Origin: Bacteroidota bacterium
GTDB lineage: Bacteria > Bacteroidota > Bacteroidia > 2-12-FULL-35-15
Length of the DNA: 64,000 bases
Assembly (NCBI GenBank): GCA_025963725.1
Contig: JAOQAE010000007.1
Location: 186,001 to 250,000 of the forward strand
Direction of reading: 5' to 3'
Numbering within the stretch: the first letter of the stretch is position 1; each line of letters begins with the position of its first letter. The position numbers and the translations under genes are program-made. The notes beneath the pieces are model-generated. The model was not told the origin of the DNA. It worked only from the letters and a program-made list of their open reading frames with translations, and searched no databases. Shown here piece after piece: positions 7,901 through 14,486 of this stretch.

Positions 7901-10586
7901 CTTTCACACAGTTATTGGCATCCGTTACGGTGAGTGTATAAACACCTGCGCACTGGTTGGTGATGGATGAGGTTGTTTGTCCGCCCGGCGCCCACGAAAA
8001 GGTATATGGCGGAGTTCCCCCGGAAATGGTGGATGTGATCGTTGAGTTGCAGTCGCCGTTGCATAAAAGCGCAGTTGCGCTTAATGTGGCATTGAGGATG
8101 TTCGGCTGGGTGATATTTACCGTTTGCGTTTTTGTACAGTTATTCGCATCGGTAACGGTTACGCTGTAAAGGCCGGGACATAACCCTGATATGCTTTGGG
8201 TATTCGCCGTAAAGCCTGCAGGGCCTGTCCATGCATAAGTATAGCCCGGGGTTCCGCCGGCCGGATTTGCCGTTGCGGTTCCATTGCAGGCGCCGTTACA
8301 CAGTACATTCGTTTTGGTGATGCTCACAGTCAAAGCCGGAGGCTGCGTTATGGTAACACACTCCATGGTATCGCAGCCGCGGGCATCCGTTACTGTAATG
8401 CAATAATTCCCTGCCCCTAATCCTGTAATGTTCGGGGTGCCATCCCCCGTTGGATTTCCCGGAGTCCAGTTATAAGTGTATGGCATTGTTCCGCCTGTAG
8501 GCGCTGCTGATGCTGTTCCGTTCAGATCGGCAAAGCAAAGCACATTGGTGCTTGTAGGGTTTGGAATAAGCAATGCAGGCTGTGTGATCGTTACGGCCGC
8601 TGTATCGCTGCAGCCGTTGAGATCACCCACCGTTACCGTATACGAGCCTGCGCAAAGGCCGGTAACATTAGGTGTTCCGTCGCCGGCCGGACTTCCGTTC
8701 CAGTTATAATTGTATGGGATCGTACCGCCGCTGACAACAGCCGTGGCAGTACCATCACATACGTTGAAGCAGGAAGTGCTGACGCCGGTGGCCGAAGCTA
8801 CGAGAACTGCCGGCTCGGTGATCAGCACGGAGTCGAGTTTTGTACAGCCGTTTGCATCGGTGATCGTAACCGTGATCATTCCTGCGCAAAGCGAGCTTAC
8901 CGTATTGGTGGTGGAATTGGTATTGGTAACAGATCCGTTGGACCAGGCATAGATGTACGGCGGCGTTCCGCCCGATACGGTTGCCGTAGCGGTCCCGTTA
9001 CAAACACCTCCGCAGGTTGCATTGGTATGGGAAAGCGTAAGCGTAAGAACCGGAGGCTGTGTAATGGTGGTGTCGAATGTTGCGGTACAGCCGTTTGTAT
9101 CGGTTACGGTAACTGTGTAATTGCCGGGGCACAGGTTGGTGATGGTTGGCGTGCCCTGCCCGGTGAATACATTCACGCTCGCCCAAACGTAGGTATAGCC
9201 CGGGGTTCCGCCGGAAGGGCTCACTGTCGCAGAGCCGTTGCAGAAGCCGTTACAGCTAACCATATTGGCATTTCCCGGGGCCACCAGCAGGCTTGGCTGC
9301 GTGATCACTACAATCGCAGAGCTGTCGCGGCATCCTCTCGAATCCGTTACGGTTGCCGTATAGCTTCCCGCACAAACGTTGACCGCCGTATCGTTATTGC
9401 CGAGCCCGCCCGACCAAGTATAGGAATACGGAGGCGTTCCTCCCGTTTCATCCACATCGATAAAGCCGTTGCAAACACCAAAGCAGGTTGGTTTTGTTGA
9501 AAGCGCTTCAAAATCATTCAGCGGTGGCGGCTCACCTACAGAAATAGAGCAGAAATGCACAACGGTTACCCCGCCTATGATCTCGGTAACTTTTACAGTA
9601 TTTGTACTGGCGCTGAGGCCCGTAATGTTAGCTGTACCATCTCCCGTAGGAGTAGCTGCGAAATTCCAGTCGAATACGGGTGCGCCCGAGCCGCCTGTAA
9701 CAACAACATGCGCAGCCCCGTCGGAAAACGAGTTACAGGTTACGCTATCCGCTGTAAGCGTAATGGTAAATTGAGGAAATACGCAGGTAACGGAGTTCTG
9801 GGCCTGAGTGGTTACGCCAACGCCTCCATATCTCATTCCGCCCGACCTGAAGCTGGTGGATGAAGAATCAGGGATCATCAGCATGGAATTATCTGCATTC
9901 AGTGTTAAGTTGGAAGAGCTCCCGAAATCCCATGCTTTCCTTACAGTTACCTGTGAAGTGCCGAGGTCGAGCGAGCGCGGCTGTGAAGAGTTCCCGATGA
10001 AGGAGCCGCAGACAACGAGCTTGTTATTGGTGTTCAATGAGCCTTTGAGCAGTGTTATGCTTACATCAGGGGCCGTTGAAAGCTCATCGCCGAGCGTCCA
10101 GGCGCCGGTCCCGTTAAATGTCCAGTTGCCGTATATGGTAACTCCTGCGGTTGAAATGATATTGACTGCAGAAGAAGAAGTAAATTCGGTCAGGCCTTTA
10201 AAGCCATTGGTAAGCAAGGGAGACAGCGTATATGAGCCTGTAACGCTGAGCTTTTTGCTGGTCACACCTGCAAAGATGGCCTTCTCGTCGATCCCCGCCC
10301 AGCTTATGCTTTTGCAAAAGCCGTTCGCAGTAAGCATTACCCGCTGCTCTTCAGCTGAAAATGAATGCTGGTCAAAGAAAACATCGTCGTTTACCGTTGG
10401 AACCGAAGCACCGCCAGTACCGCCGCTGGCCGCCGACCAATGCGCCGCCTCATTCCAGGAGCCTGTGCCACCCACCCAGTAACGGTTGGCAGCGTTCAGG
10501 CCAAGGTTAAATAAAAGCAGCAGGCTTAATGTGACAAGTAAATTTTTTTTCAAAACTATCGTGTGTTTAGGAGTGATTTGGCCCAT
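1995..10586 (-). CDS. Giant SprB-repeat adhesin with type B T9SS sorting domain (2863 aa)
   Basis: The largest minus-strand gene. It has a signal peptide (about residues 1-33), then an N-terminal module beginning NRYWVGGTGSWNEAAHWS (about 33-270) seen in other Bacteroidota surface proteins. About 30 SprB-type repeats follow (about 275-2600), each around 75 residues with cores such as CNGTATAT...GGTPPYxYxW and ending TVTDANGC. Two Ig/PKD-like modules come next, then a gliding-motility-type C-terminal domain (about 2775-2863: SPNGDGDNDEW, VYNRWGELLFQS, and a final strand ending PITILR). The last domain marks T9SS export and surface attachment. Most repeats carry four cysteines rather than two, unlike the adhesin at 37567. 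SprB-type proteins are mobile surface adhesins in gliding bacteria; gliding here is only a possibility. The ATG at 10586 is plausible, and a TTG ten codons or so later would also leave a signal peptide. Confidence 0.92.
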   Translation of the reverse strand: MGQITPKHTIVLKKNLLVTLSLLLLFNLGLNAANRYWVGGTGSWNEAAHWSAASGGTGGASVPTVNDDVFFDQHSFSAEEQRVMLTANGFCKSISWAGIDEKAIFAGVTSKKLSVTGSYTLSPLLTNGFKGLTEFTSSSAVNIISTAGVTIYGNWTFNGTGAWTLGDELSTAPDVSITLLKGSLNTNNKLVVCGSFIGNSSQPRSLDLGTSQVTVRKAWDFGSSSNLTLNADNSMLMIPDSSSTSFRSGGMRYGGVGVTTQAQNSVTCVFPQFTITLTADSVTCNSFSDGAAHVVVTGGSGAPVFDWNFAATPTGDGTANITGLSASTNTVKVTEIIGGVTVVHFCSISVGEPPPLNDFEALSTKPTCFGVCNGFIDVDETGGTPPYSYTWSGGLGNNDTAVNVCAGSYTATVTDSRGCRDSSAIVVITQPSLLVAPGNANMVSCNGFCNGSATVSPSGGTPGYTYVWASVNVFTGQGTPTITNLCPGNYTVTVTDTNGCTATFDTTITQPPVLTLTLSHTNATCGGVCNGTATATVSGGTPPYIYAWSNGSVTNTNSTTNTVSSLCAGMITVTITDANGCTKLDSVLITEPAVLVASATGVSTSCFNVCDGTATAVVSGGTIPYNYNWNGSPAGDGTPNVTGLCAGSYTVTVGDLNGCSDTAAVTITQPALLIPNPTSTNVLCFADLNGTASAAPTGGTMPYTYNWTPGNPTGDGTPNITGLGAGNYCITVTDARGCDTMECVTITQPPALTVSITKTNVLCNGACNGTATANPAGGTPGYTYAWTGPAGFTANTQSISGLCPGLYSVTVTDANNCTKTQTVNITQPNILNATLSATALLCNGDCNSTITSTISGGTPPYTFSWAPGGQTTSSITNQCAGVYTLTVTDANNCVKVVSITVTQPTPLTVVTSSTNVNCFGMCNGTASVIAGGGTPGYTYSWSPGGATTSSVSGLCAGVYTVTVKDANNCTATGTVTITSPPQLFSNPSLAVPISCSGVCDGSLTSAAAGGTPPYSYNWLPLNPVGDGTPTITNLCAGTYSLITTDANSCTSNMSVVLTQPSPLTAPITGSTSSCNVCNGTATVTASGGTPPYSYVWSDAGAQTTPTAVGLCPNVTYTVTVTDAHGCVASSSVTIAQTITITITTSNTTLSCFGACDGIATANAAGGQVPYTFLWVDSAGTAGITQTVTNLCAGSYTVTVVDANGCLNTDTVTFTNPPILNVTATHANASCGATCDGTATATATGGTGAYSYSWSTSPVQTTATATGLCAGTYTLTVTDAKGCTDTVSVIITEPPPVIDNPTISNANCLLADGTITVAPTGGTGAYTFLWSPGLIVGQGTATASALLPGAYTLAITDAAGCAYNFNYLISNINGPTLVMSHTNVSCNNACDGTATVVASGGAPGYTYDWSPNAAGDGTPAITALCGPVTYSVTVTDAAGCITIDTATIFNPVLISPNPVIVNESCGGTCNGSITLSPAGGAGGYTYLFNGAPSGASQTNLCAGSYTYIVTDANGCDTTLTINITAPPTLTVSVATTNVLCNAACNGTATATATGGTGAGTYTYSWLPNPPLGPTFPLPNLVNLCPMQYSLTVTDANGCTAMDTIVITEPPPLSTTTSHTNASCNGTCDGVAVVTPLGGTPGYSFAWSLAGLPNNDTASALCAGTYNVTVSDLNGCTSSPLPIVITEPPAIIPNVTFTNATCNNACNGTALAAPTGGTAPYAYSWGPGVITGNGTTAVSNLCAGAFTLMVTDSLGCSNTQNFTLIDPPVLSANPTSTSPTCTNSCNGSVTATPAGGTAGYTYSWSAGGATTQTVTNLCPNVYTVIVTDANNCTVTQNVTVINPAPIDIAVSSTPANCGVCDGTMTVNPLTGTPGYTYFWAPAPTAGQGTPNATSVCAGLYDVTVTDVNGCDSTFTLAMNNSGGVTGETVSTIDATCNTFCNGSGSVVPIGGTPPFTYLWNNTPPTANDTAINLCAGNYFVAITDSNVCIHFSPVTINEPAPIQSNATVTSAICSNVCNGVISLAASGGTPGYSYVWAAPSPGPITGQGTPTISGLCPGTYTVTITDNNGCTKLDSFVVSQSTPLTITAASSNITCSNANTGMAYLTISSGTAPFTIQWDDPAGQTNDTASSLAAGVYTATITDANGCFTTASTTVTASPAVAANATVTNATCGVFDGSATAAPTGGTAPYTYLWSNGQTTANATGLGAGLYTVNITDNSGCVSSFSIPVSNTSGPSSLAITSTNIACNGAGNGAVTGITPSGGTAPYSYLWIASGATSPTLSGLDAGVYFVQVADASGCSIVDSVTITEPAPIVTNQVVTAATCGASDGAITLSPTGGTGTYTYLWSTGPVTPAISGLSAGLYSVLITDGAGCSINAVIPVNSQNGPSLSISSTNVSCNAMCNGTATVTVLSGAAPYSYSWNDLGSQITPTATALCEGSYAVVVTGANGCVSVAMTTITQPDSIGFSLATSVDPLCNGDTTGSIAVIPSGGTLGYTYAWSPSGGNAAMASGLAANTYTVTVTDAQGCTATQSTTLIQTTALTISSAVTNPSCNTLSDGAIDVTVTGGTSTYTYQWSVGSTATTEDLTGLSGGMFIIDVTDGNGCTIADTSVLVPNQSILVSAGNDTTFCQNGSIMLSASSPTGISFQWFEMPANTVVGNTATVSVTPPTGTTSYYVVADNGSGCTASDTITVTSNVLPSANAGSDVTIVIGTSTVLGGSPTGSSGTTLSWSPIPNLDNATSSNPTATPTATTTYTVTVTTPQGCSVSDSVTVTVLPAIVIPDGISPNGDGDNDEWLIDGIELFPNCVVEVYNRWGELLFQSVGYKEHWKGTYKGKELPVGSYYYIIDLKDPLFPDAYTGPITILR

Positions 10587-10890
10587 ATATTCAATTACTT
10601 ACAAATATGCTATAAATACCCGAAATATAAAAATTGAAGAGAAAGGTTTTTAACAGGATCATGTTAGTTCAATGAAAAGATGCGCTCCCGGCTCTGAAGG
10701 TTGCTTTTACTGCCCAAAGAGCCCTGAAATAAAGTGGCATCTTTTTGTAACTTTTCCGGTAACGCCGCGTCACATCCTAAAAAACGGATAAAGAGAAAAA
10801 GCAGCATGTTTAATTAAAAGATCCGCAGGCTGTAACTATTTTAAAAACCCGGACGTCACATTCAAAAAAACACGAAAACTCTAAAAAACC
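10587..10890. other. Divergent intergenic region with nested inverted repeat
   Basis: A 304-bp gene-free stretch between two divergent genes. Its main structure is a nested inverted repeat: outer arms AAAAGATGC (10675-10683) and GCATCTTTT (10737-10745), inner arms GGCTCT (10690-10695) and AGAGCC (10718-10723). On the minus strand this would lie about 90-160 nt upstream of the giant adhesin start. On the plus strand it ends in a T run. I see no convincing open reading frame and no perfect TAnnTTTG promoter here. Confidence 0.6.
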
Positions 10891-12345
10891 ATGAATACTA
10901 AATCCATCAAATCCAAACTTTACGGACTCTTGCTTCTTACAGGTATTTCCGTATTCTCTGCCGGAGCACAACAAAACAGGAGCGTTGGCGATTTTACCGG
11001 GATAAAGGCCGGCGACTCATTTAAGATCGTGCTTACACAAGGCGATGCAAACACTGTAAAGGTGGATGCCCCTGAAAATGTAATGGCGCAGATCAAAACA
11101 GAAGTAAAGGACGGGATCCTGGTTATTTCCAGCGAAGGAAACATTAAAACCGACAAGGACATCACCATTTCCATAAGTGTTAAAACACTGAACAGCCTTG
11201 ATGTTTCAGGCGCAGCGGAGGTAAGCTCCTACAACCAGCTGAACTGTGATAAATTAGCGCTGGAATCAAGCGGTGCCGGCGAGGTTCACCTCGACGTAAA
11301 AGCGAATGAGCTGAAGGCGAACATAAGCGGCGCAGGCGATGTAACCCTGAAAGGGACAGCTCAAAGCCTCGAAGCCAGCGTTTCAGGCGCAGGCGAACTG
11401 AAAGCGACCAACCTTGAAGCCGACAAGGCCAAGATCAAAGTATCCGGCGCAGGCGATGCCAAGGTATATGCCAAACAAAGCATCGATGCCGAAGTTTCGG
11501 GCGCAGGCGACATCATCTACAAAGGCAACCCGGTTGAACGCAATGTGAACATCAGCGGCGCAGGATCTGTTCGCGAAAGCAAAAGCGGAAACGGCGAGGA
11601 AACGGCAAGCGATACTACCAAGATCCGCCTCGGAGGCAAGAACTACATGATCATCGGCGATGATGACAAAGACCGCAGCGAAGAGGTTCACAACGCAAAA
11701 GATTCCATCCACGACTATAATTCCGATTTCAAGCACTGGAACGGCATCGAGCTCGGCGCAAACGGGTTCATGGATTACAAAAATAGCTTAGAGGCTTCTG
11801 CAGGCGCCAGCTTCCTGGAGCTCGATTATGCAAAGTCGTACCAGTTCGGACTGAACCTCTTTGAAAAAGATTTCCACGTCTACAAAAATTACGTCAACAT
11901 TGTGACCGGCTTAGGGTTTAACTTCAACCACTACGCATTCGCCAACAGCGTTACGCTGAACCCCGATACAAATTATGTGTGGGCAAGCAACGACAGCATC
12001 CGGTACCGGAAAAACAAATTGAATGTGAGCTATGTGAGGGCGCCATTGATGCTGGAGATCAACACCAGCAAAAACCCGAAGAAGAACTTTCACATTGCAG
12101 GCGGAGTGGAATTTGCTTACAGGATCCACGCAGTTACCAAGCAGCGCTTCGACCTGAACGACAGGCACCACCGCATCAAGCAGCGCGATGATTTCAACCT
12201 CGAGCCATTCAACATAAACCTGCTGGCCCGCATAGGCTATAACAATGTAACAGTGTATGCAACATACGGCCTGAACAGGATCTTCAAAAAAGACCAGGGG
12301 CCGCAAATATACCCGGTAGGTGTTGGGATCTGCTGGACCATGTAA
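10891..12345 (+). CDS. Head-GIN-domain (DUF2807) protein fused to a beta-barrel
   Basis: 484 residues. A signal peptide ends near GAQQNRS. Residues about 27-235 form a DUF2807 'head GIN' beta-solenoid, visible as a repeated SGAG(E/D) motif spaced by roughly 20 residues (SGAAEVSSY, SSGAGEVHL, ISGAGDVTL, VSGAGELKA, VSGAGDAKV, VSGAGDIIY, ISGAGSVRE). A charged linker (about 240-275) leads to a C-terminal half (about 280-484) with alternating aromatic strands and a terminal GVGICWTM that looks like an outer-membrane barrel. GIN domains are usually stand-alone secreted or lipoprotein modules of unknown function, so a barrel-anchored version would display the solenoid at the cell envelope. It is followed by a good terminator and appears to be a single-gene unit. 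Confidence 0.82.
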   Translation: MNTKSIKSKLYGLLLLTGISVFSAGAQQNRSVGDFTGIKAGDSFKIVLTQGDANTVKVDAPENVMAQIKTEVKDGILVISSEGNIKTDKDITISISVKTLNSLDVSGAAEVSSYNQLNCDKLALESSGAGEVHLDVKANELKANISGAGDVTLKGTAQSLEASVSGAGELKATNLEADKAKIKVSGAGDAKVYAKQSIDAEVSGAGDIIYKGNPVERNVNISGAGSVRESKSGNGEETASDTTKIRLGGKNYMIIGDDDKDRSEEVHNAKDSIHDYNSDFKHWNGIELGANGFMDYKNSLEASAGASFLELDYAKSYQFGLNLFEKDFHVYKNYVNIVTGLGFNFNHYAFANSVTLNPDTNYVWASNDSIRYRKNKLNVSYVRAPLMLEINTSKNPKKNFHIAGGVEFAYRIHAVTKQRFDLNDRHHRIKQRDDFNLEPFNINLLARIGYNNVTVYATYGLNRIFKKDQGPQIYPVGVGICWTM

Positions 12346-12371
12346 AAGAAAGTTTAGTTTAGTTAGTTGAG

Positions 12372-12403
12372 TCCCCCGGGCGTAATGTTCCGGGGGATTT
12401 TTT
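12372..12403 (+). terminator. Intrinsic terminator after the GIN-domain gene
   Basis: An 8-bp stem TCCCCCGG (12372-12379) / CCGGGGGA (12390-12397) is followed by six T residues, 27 bp after the stop codon at 12345. Confidence 0.88.
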
Positions 12404-12428
12404 GTGTTCGCTAAATACGGGAGACTGT

Positions 12429-12570
12429 ACCACCCCGGCCCTCCTGAAAGGAGGGAGCAGATTCTGCTATTAACTATCATTATTCTTTACCAAATGTATT
12501 TTCGCCTACGCATGTGTTCTCGCATGCACAATGCGTTCCCCTCCTCCCAGGAGGGGTTAGGGGTGGTGGC
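12429..12570. repeat. Inverted pair of CCACCCC/CCCCTCCT palindromes
   Basis: The left copy (ACCACCCCGGCCCTCCTG..., 12429 onward, with its own CCCTCCT-GAA-AGGAGGG hairpin) is an imperfect reverse complement of the right copy (CCCCTCCTCCCAGGAGGGG then TTAGGGGTGGTGG, 12538-12570). About 80 bp of unremarkable sequence separates them. The right copy resembles the palindrome at 1935-1966. This belongs to the G-rich tailed intergenic repeat type common in Bacteroidota. Confidence 0.7.
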
Positions 12571-12582
12571 CACTTGTAATCC

Positions 12583-13341
12583 TTACAACGCAACATTCAA
12601 TTGGTACAGCACCGGCTTGCTCGGCGATGCATCGTTCTCAAAGCTTGCGATCTGCAGGTTGAGCAGGTAAGTGCCGTCAAAGATGGTGTTCGGGACGTAG
12701 ATCATTTCCGTGATGGTGCGCTGCACCTGTGTGTTGTGCGGATATTGCCAGAAAGCATGATGCGCGAGGAGCTTTCCGCCGTCCACTTCCTTGTCAACCG
12801 AAGGAAGGTCGATCAGCAGGTGGTCGATGCCGAGCTCATCGATGTATGCGGCAGCATCAGGATGAAGATAAGGCGGATTTGTATTGGAATACTGCTTGTT
12901 GATCTTCGAGATGTGATTGTCAAGCGTGCGGAGCACAAGGGCTTCCGGCCGCTTGTCGCCAAGGCAGTTCTGGATGTGCTCTTTCGTGATGATCCTGTCG
13001 CCTTCCGCATTTTCCTCCGGCAATATGGTGATCAGCTCGGCAATAAAAAAGAATTTTTTGAGGCTTTGGTTCACCGAATAATCTTCTTTGCTGATGTGTC
13101 CCACACATTCGGTATGTGTTCCGTTTCCGTGAGGGTTGAACGTAATGTTCCTGAAATTCACGGAGCCGCCTTGCTTCACATCGCCCACCCAGTCGCCCAT
13201 GCGCACCGGCTCTATCTTAACAGGCGAGGTGTACCATGCATTCACATTTTCTTCGCCTGCCCGGAGCGGGATTGAAATATCGATCGGCTTTGAAAGATCG
13301 GTGTTATAGCTTTTGCCCTTGAACGTTATTTTTGAGACCAT
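12583..13341 (-). CDS. Cyclase-family metal-dependent hydrolase (kynurenine formamidase-like)
   Basis: 252 residues. It carries the family's metal-binding signature HGNGTHTECVGH (H71, H76, E78, H82), equivalent to the HxGTHxDxPxH motif of the cyclase/kynurenine formamidase superfamily, and ends without extra domains. Members hydrolyse N-formylkynurenine or related amides, or act on other small molecules; the substrate here cannot be told from sequence. The change from the usual Asp to Glu and the loss of the Pro suggest a divergent subgroup. It is the last gene of a probable operon (sensor kinase, hemW, this gene), starting 18 bp after hemW ends. Cytosolic, as no signal peptide is visible. 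Confidence 0.85.
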   Translation of the reverse strand: MVSKITFKGKSYNTDLSKPIDISIPLRAGEENVNAWYTSPVKIEPVRMGDWVGDVKQGGSVNFRNITFNPHGNGTHTECVGHISKEDYSVNQSLKKFFFIAELITILPEENAEGDRIITKEHIQNCLGDKRPEALVLRTLDNHISKINKQYSNTNPPYLHPDAAAYIDELGIDHLLIDLPSVDKEVDGGKLLAHHAFWQYPHNTQVQRTITEMIYVPNTIFDGTYLLNLQIASFENDASPSKPVLYQLNVAL

Positions 13342-13359
13342 GAGAAAAATTTTAAGATC

Positions 13360-14484
13360 TTATTTAAAAAGGTCGCTCGCGATCCTGTCGGCGATCAGCT
13401 TTCCTTTGTCCGTTAAAAATAATTTATTTTCTTTTGTAAGAAGATCGCCCGAGCGGATATATTTTTCCGCTTCCGCGAGGCAATTCTGCAGGAGCTCGTC
13501 GCCAAAGCTGCGGCTGATGTGATCGAGGCTGGTTCCCCACATGGTGCGAAGCGAGGTAAGCACATATTCATTATAGCGCTGCGCCGGCGTAAGCTCTTCC
13601 TGTTCAAAATGCAATTCTCCTTTTTCGAGCGAGCGGATATACAAGGCATTGTTTGAAACATTCCACTGCCGGGTAGTTCCGTTGTATGAATGCGCCGAAG
13701 GCCCGAGCCCGAGGTACTTTTCTTTCAGCCAGTAATTGCTGTTGTGGCGGGAGTAAAATCCATCCTTACAAAAATTGGAGATCTCGTATTGAACAAAGCC
13801 ATTCTTCTTCATGCCCTCCAGCATGATCTCGAAATGCCGGGCGCTCTGCTCCTCATCCACATTCTTTATCGTGCCGGCCTTTACCGCATGCGCCAGCGAT
13901 GTTTTCGGCTCTACCGTTAAGCAGTAGGCGGAGATGTGCCGTATGTCGAGCGACAATGCGATCTGCAGGTTATTTCTCCATTTGTGCTCCGTGAGCGTGG
14001 GAATGCCATAGATGAGGTCGATGGTAATGTTCTCAAAGCCATGATCCTGCGCGTATCTCACGGCATCAAGCGCTTCCGTTGAATTGTGGGCACGGTTCAT
14101 CAGCTTCAGGTCTTCACCGTAAAAGCTCTGGATGCCGATGCTGAAGCGGTTCACAGGAGTATGCTTCAATTGTATGATCCTTTTCTCCGTAAGGTCATCG
14201 GGATTTGCCTCGAGCGTAATCTCCGCATCTCCCGCGATGTTAAAATGGGTATGCAGCGTTTCAAAAATTCCCATGAGCTCCTGCGGGTCAAGCATGGAAG
14301 GTGTTCCGCCGCCGAAATAAATCGTGGAGACTTCCTCGCCGCCAAAATAATCTTTCTGAATAGCGATCTCTTTTTTGAGCGCATCGAGAAATGCATCCTT
14401 GTTTTTCAGTGAAGTGGAAAAATGGAAATCGCAGTAGTTGCAGGCCTGCTTGCAAAAAGGAATATGAATGTAGATGCCGGCCAT
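13360..14484 (-). CDS. hemW: Radical SAM heme chaperone HemW
   Basis: 374 residues starting MAGIYIHIPFCKQACNYCDF. The CX3CX2CXF iron-sulfur signature (C11, C15, C18, F20) is that of HemW, formerly annotated as oxygen-independent coproporphyrinogen oxidase. The YFGGGTPSML and GIQSF motifs and the C-terminal HemN-type domain are present, and the length is normal. HemW binds heme and inserts it into respiratory proteins; it is not itself a heme synthesis enzyme. The CX3CX2CXF pattern favours HemW over true HemN, which has a fourth Cys. The gene starts 2 bp after the sensor kinase stop, so the two are co-transcribed. Confidence 0.93.
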   Translation of the reverse strand: MAGIYIHIPFCKQACNYCDFHFSTSLKNKDAFLDALKKEIAIQKDYFGGEEVSTIYFGGGTPSMLDPQELMGIFETLHTHFNIAGDAEITLEANPDDLTEKRIIQLKHTPVNRFSIGIQSFYGEDLKLMNRAHNSTEALDAVRYAQDHGFENITIDLIYGIPTLTEHKWRNNLQIALSLDIRHISAYCLTVEPKTSLAHAVKAGTIKNVDEEQSARHFEIMLEGMKKNGFVQYEISNFCKDGFYSRHNSNYWLKEKYLGLGPSAHSYNGTTRQWNVSNNALYIRSLEKGELHFEQEELTPAQRYNEYVLTSLRTMWGTSLDHISRSFGDELLQNCLAEAEKYIRSGDLLTKENKLFLTDKGKLIADRIASDLFK

Positions 14485-14486
14485 GA

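Noticed and set aside
10690-10723. Possible third copy of the GCAACTAAA/CCGTAAAGCA leader motif before the first giant adhesin (minus strand GGCAGTAAAAGCAACC)
   Set aside because: Only a GTAAAAGCA-like part matches, block order is reversed and spacing is wrong, so I do not count it as a copy.
11911-12480. A 189-codon minus-strand open frame opposite the GIN/barrel gene
   Set aside because: It is antisense to a well supported gene and crosses its terminator; no family features.
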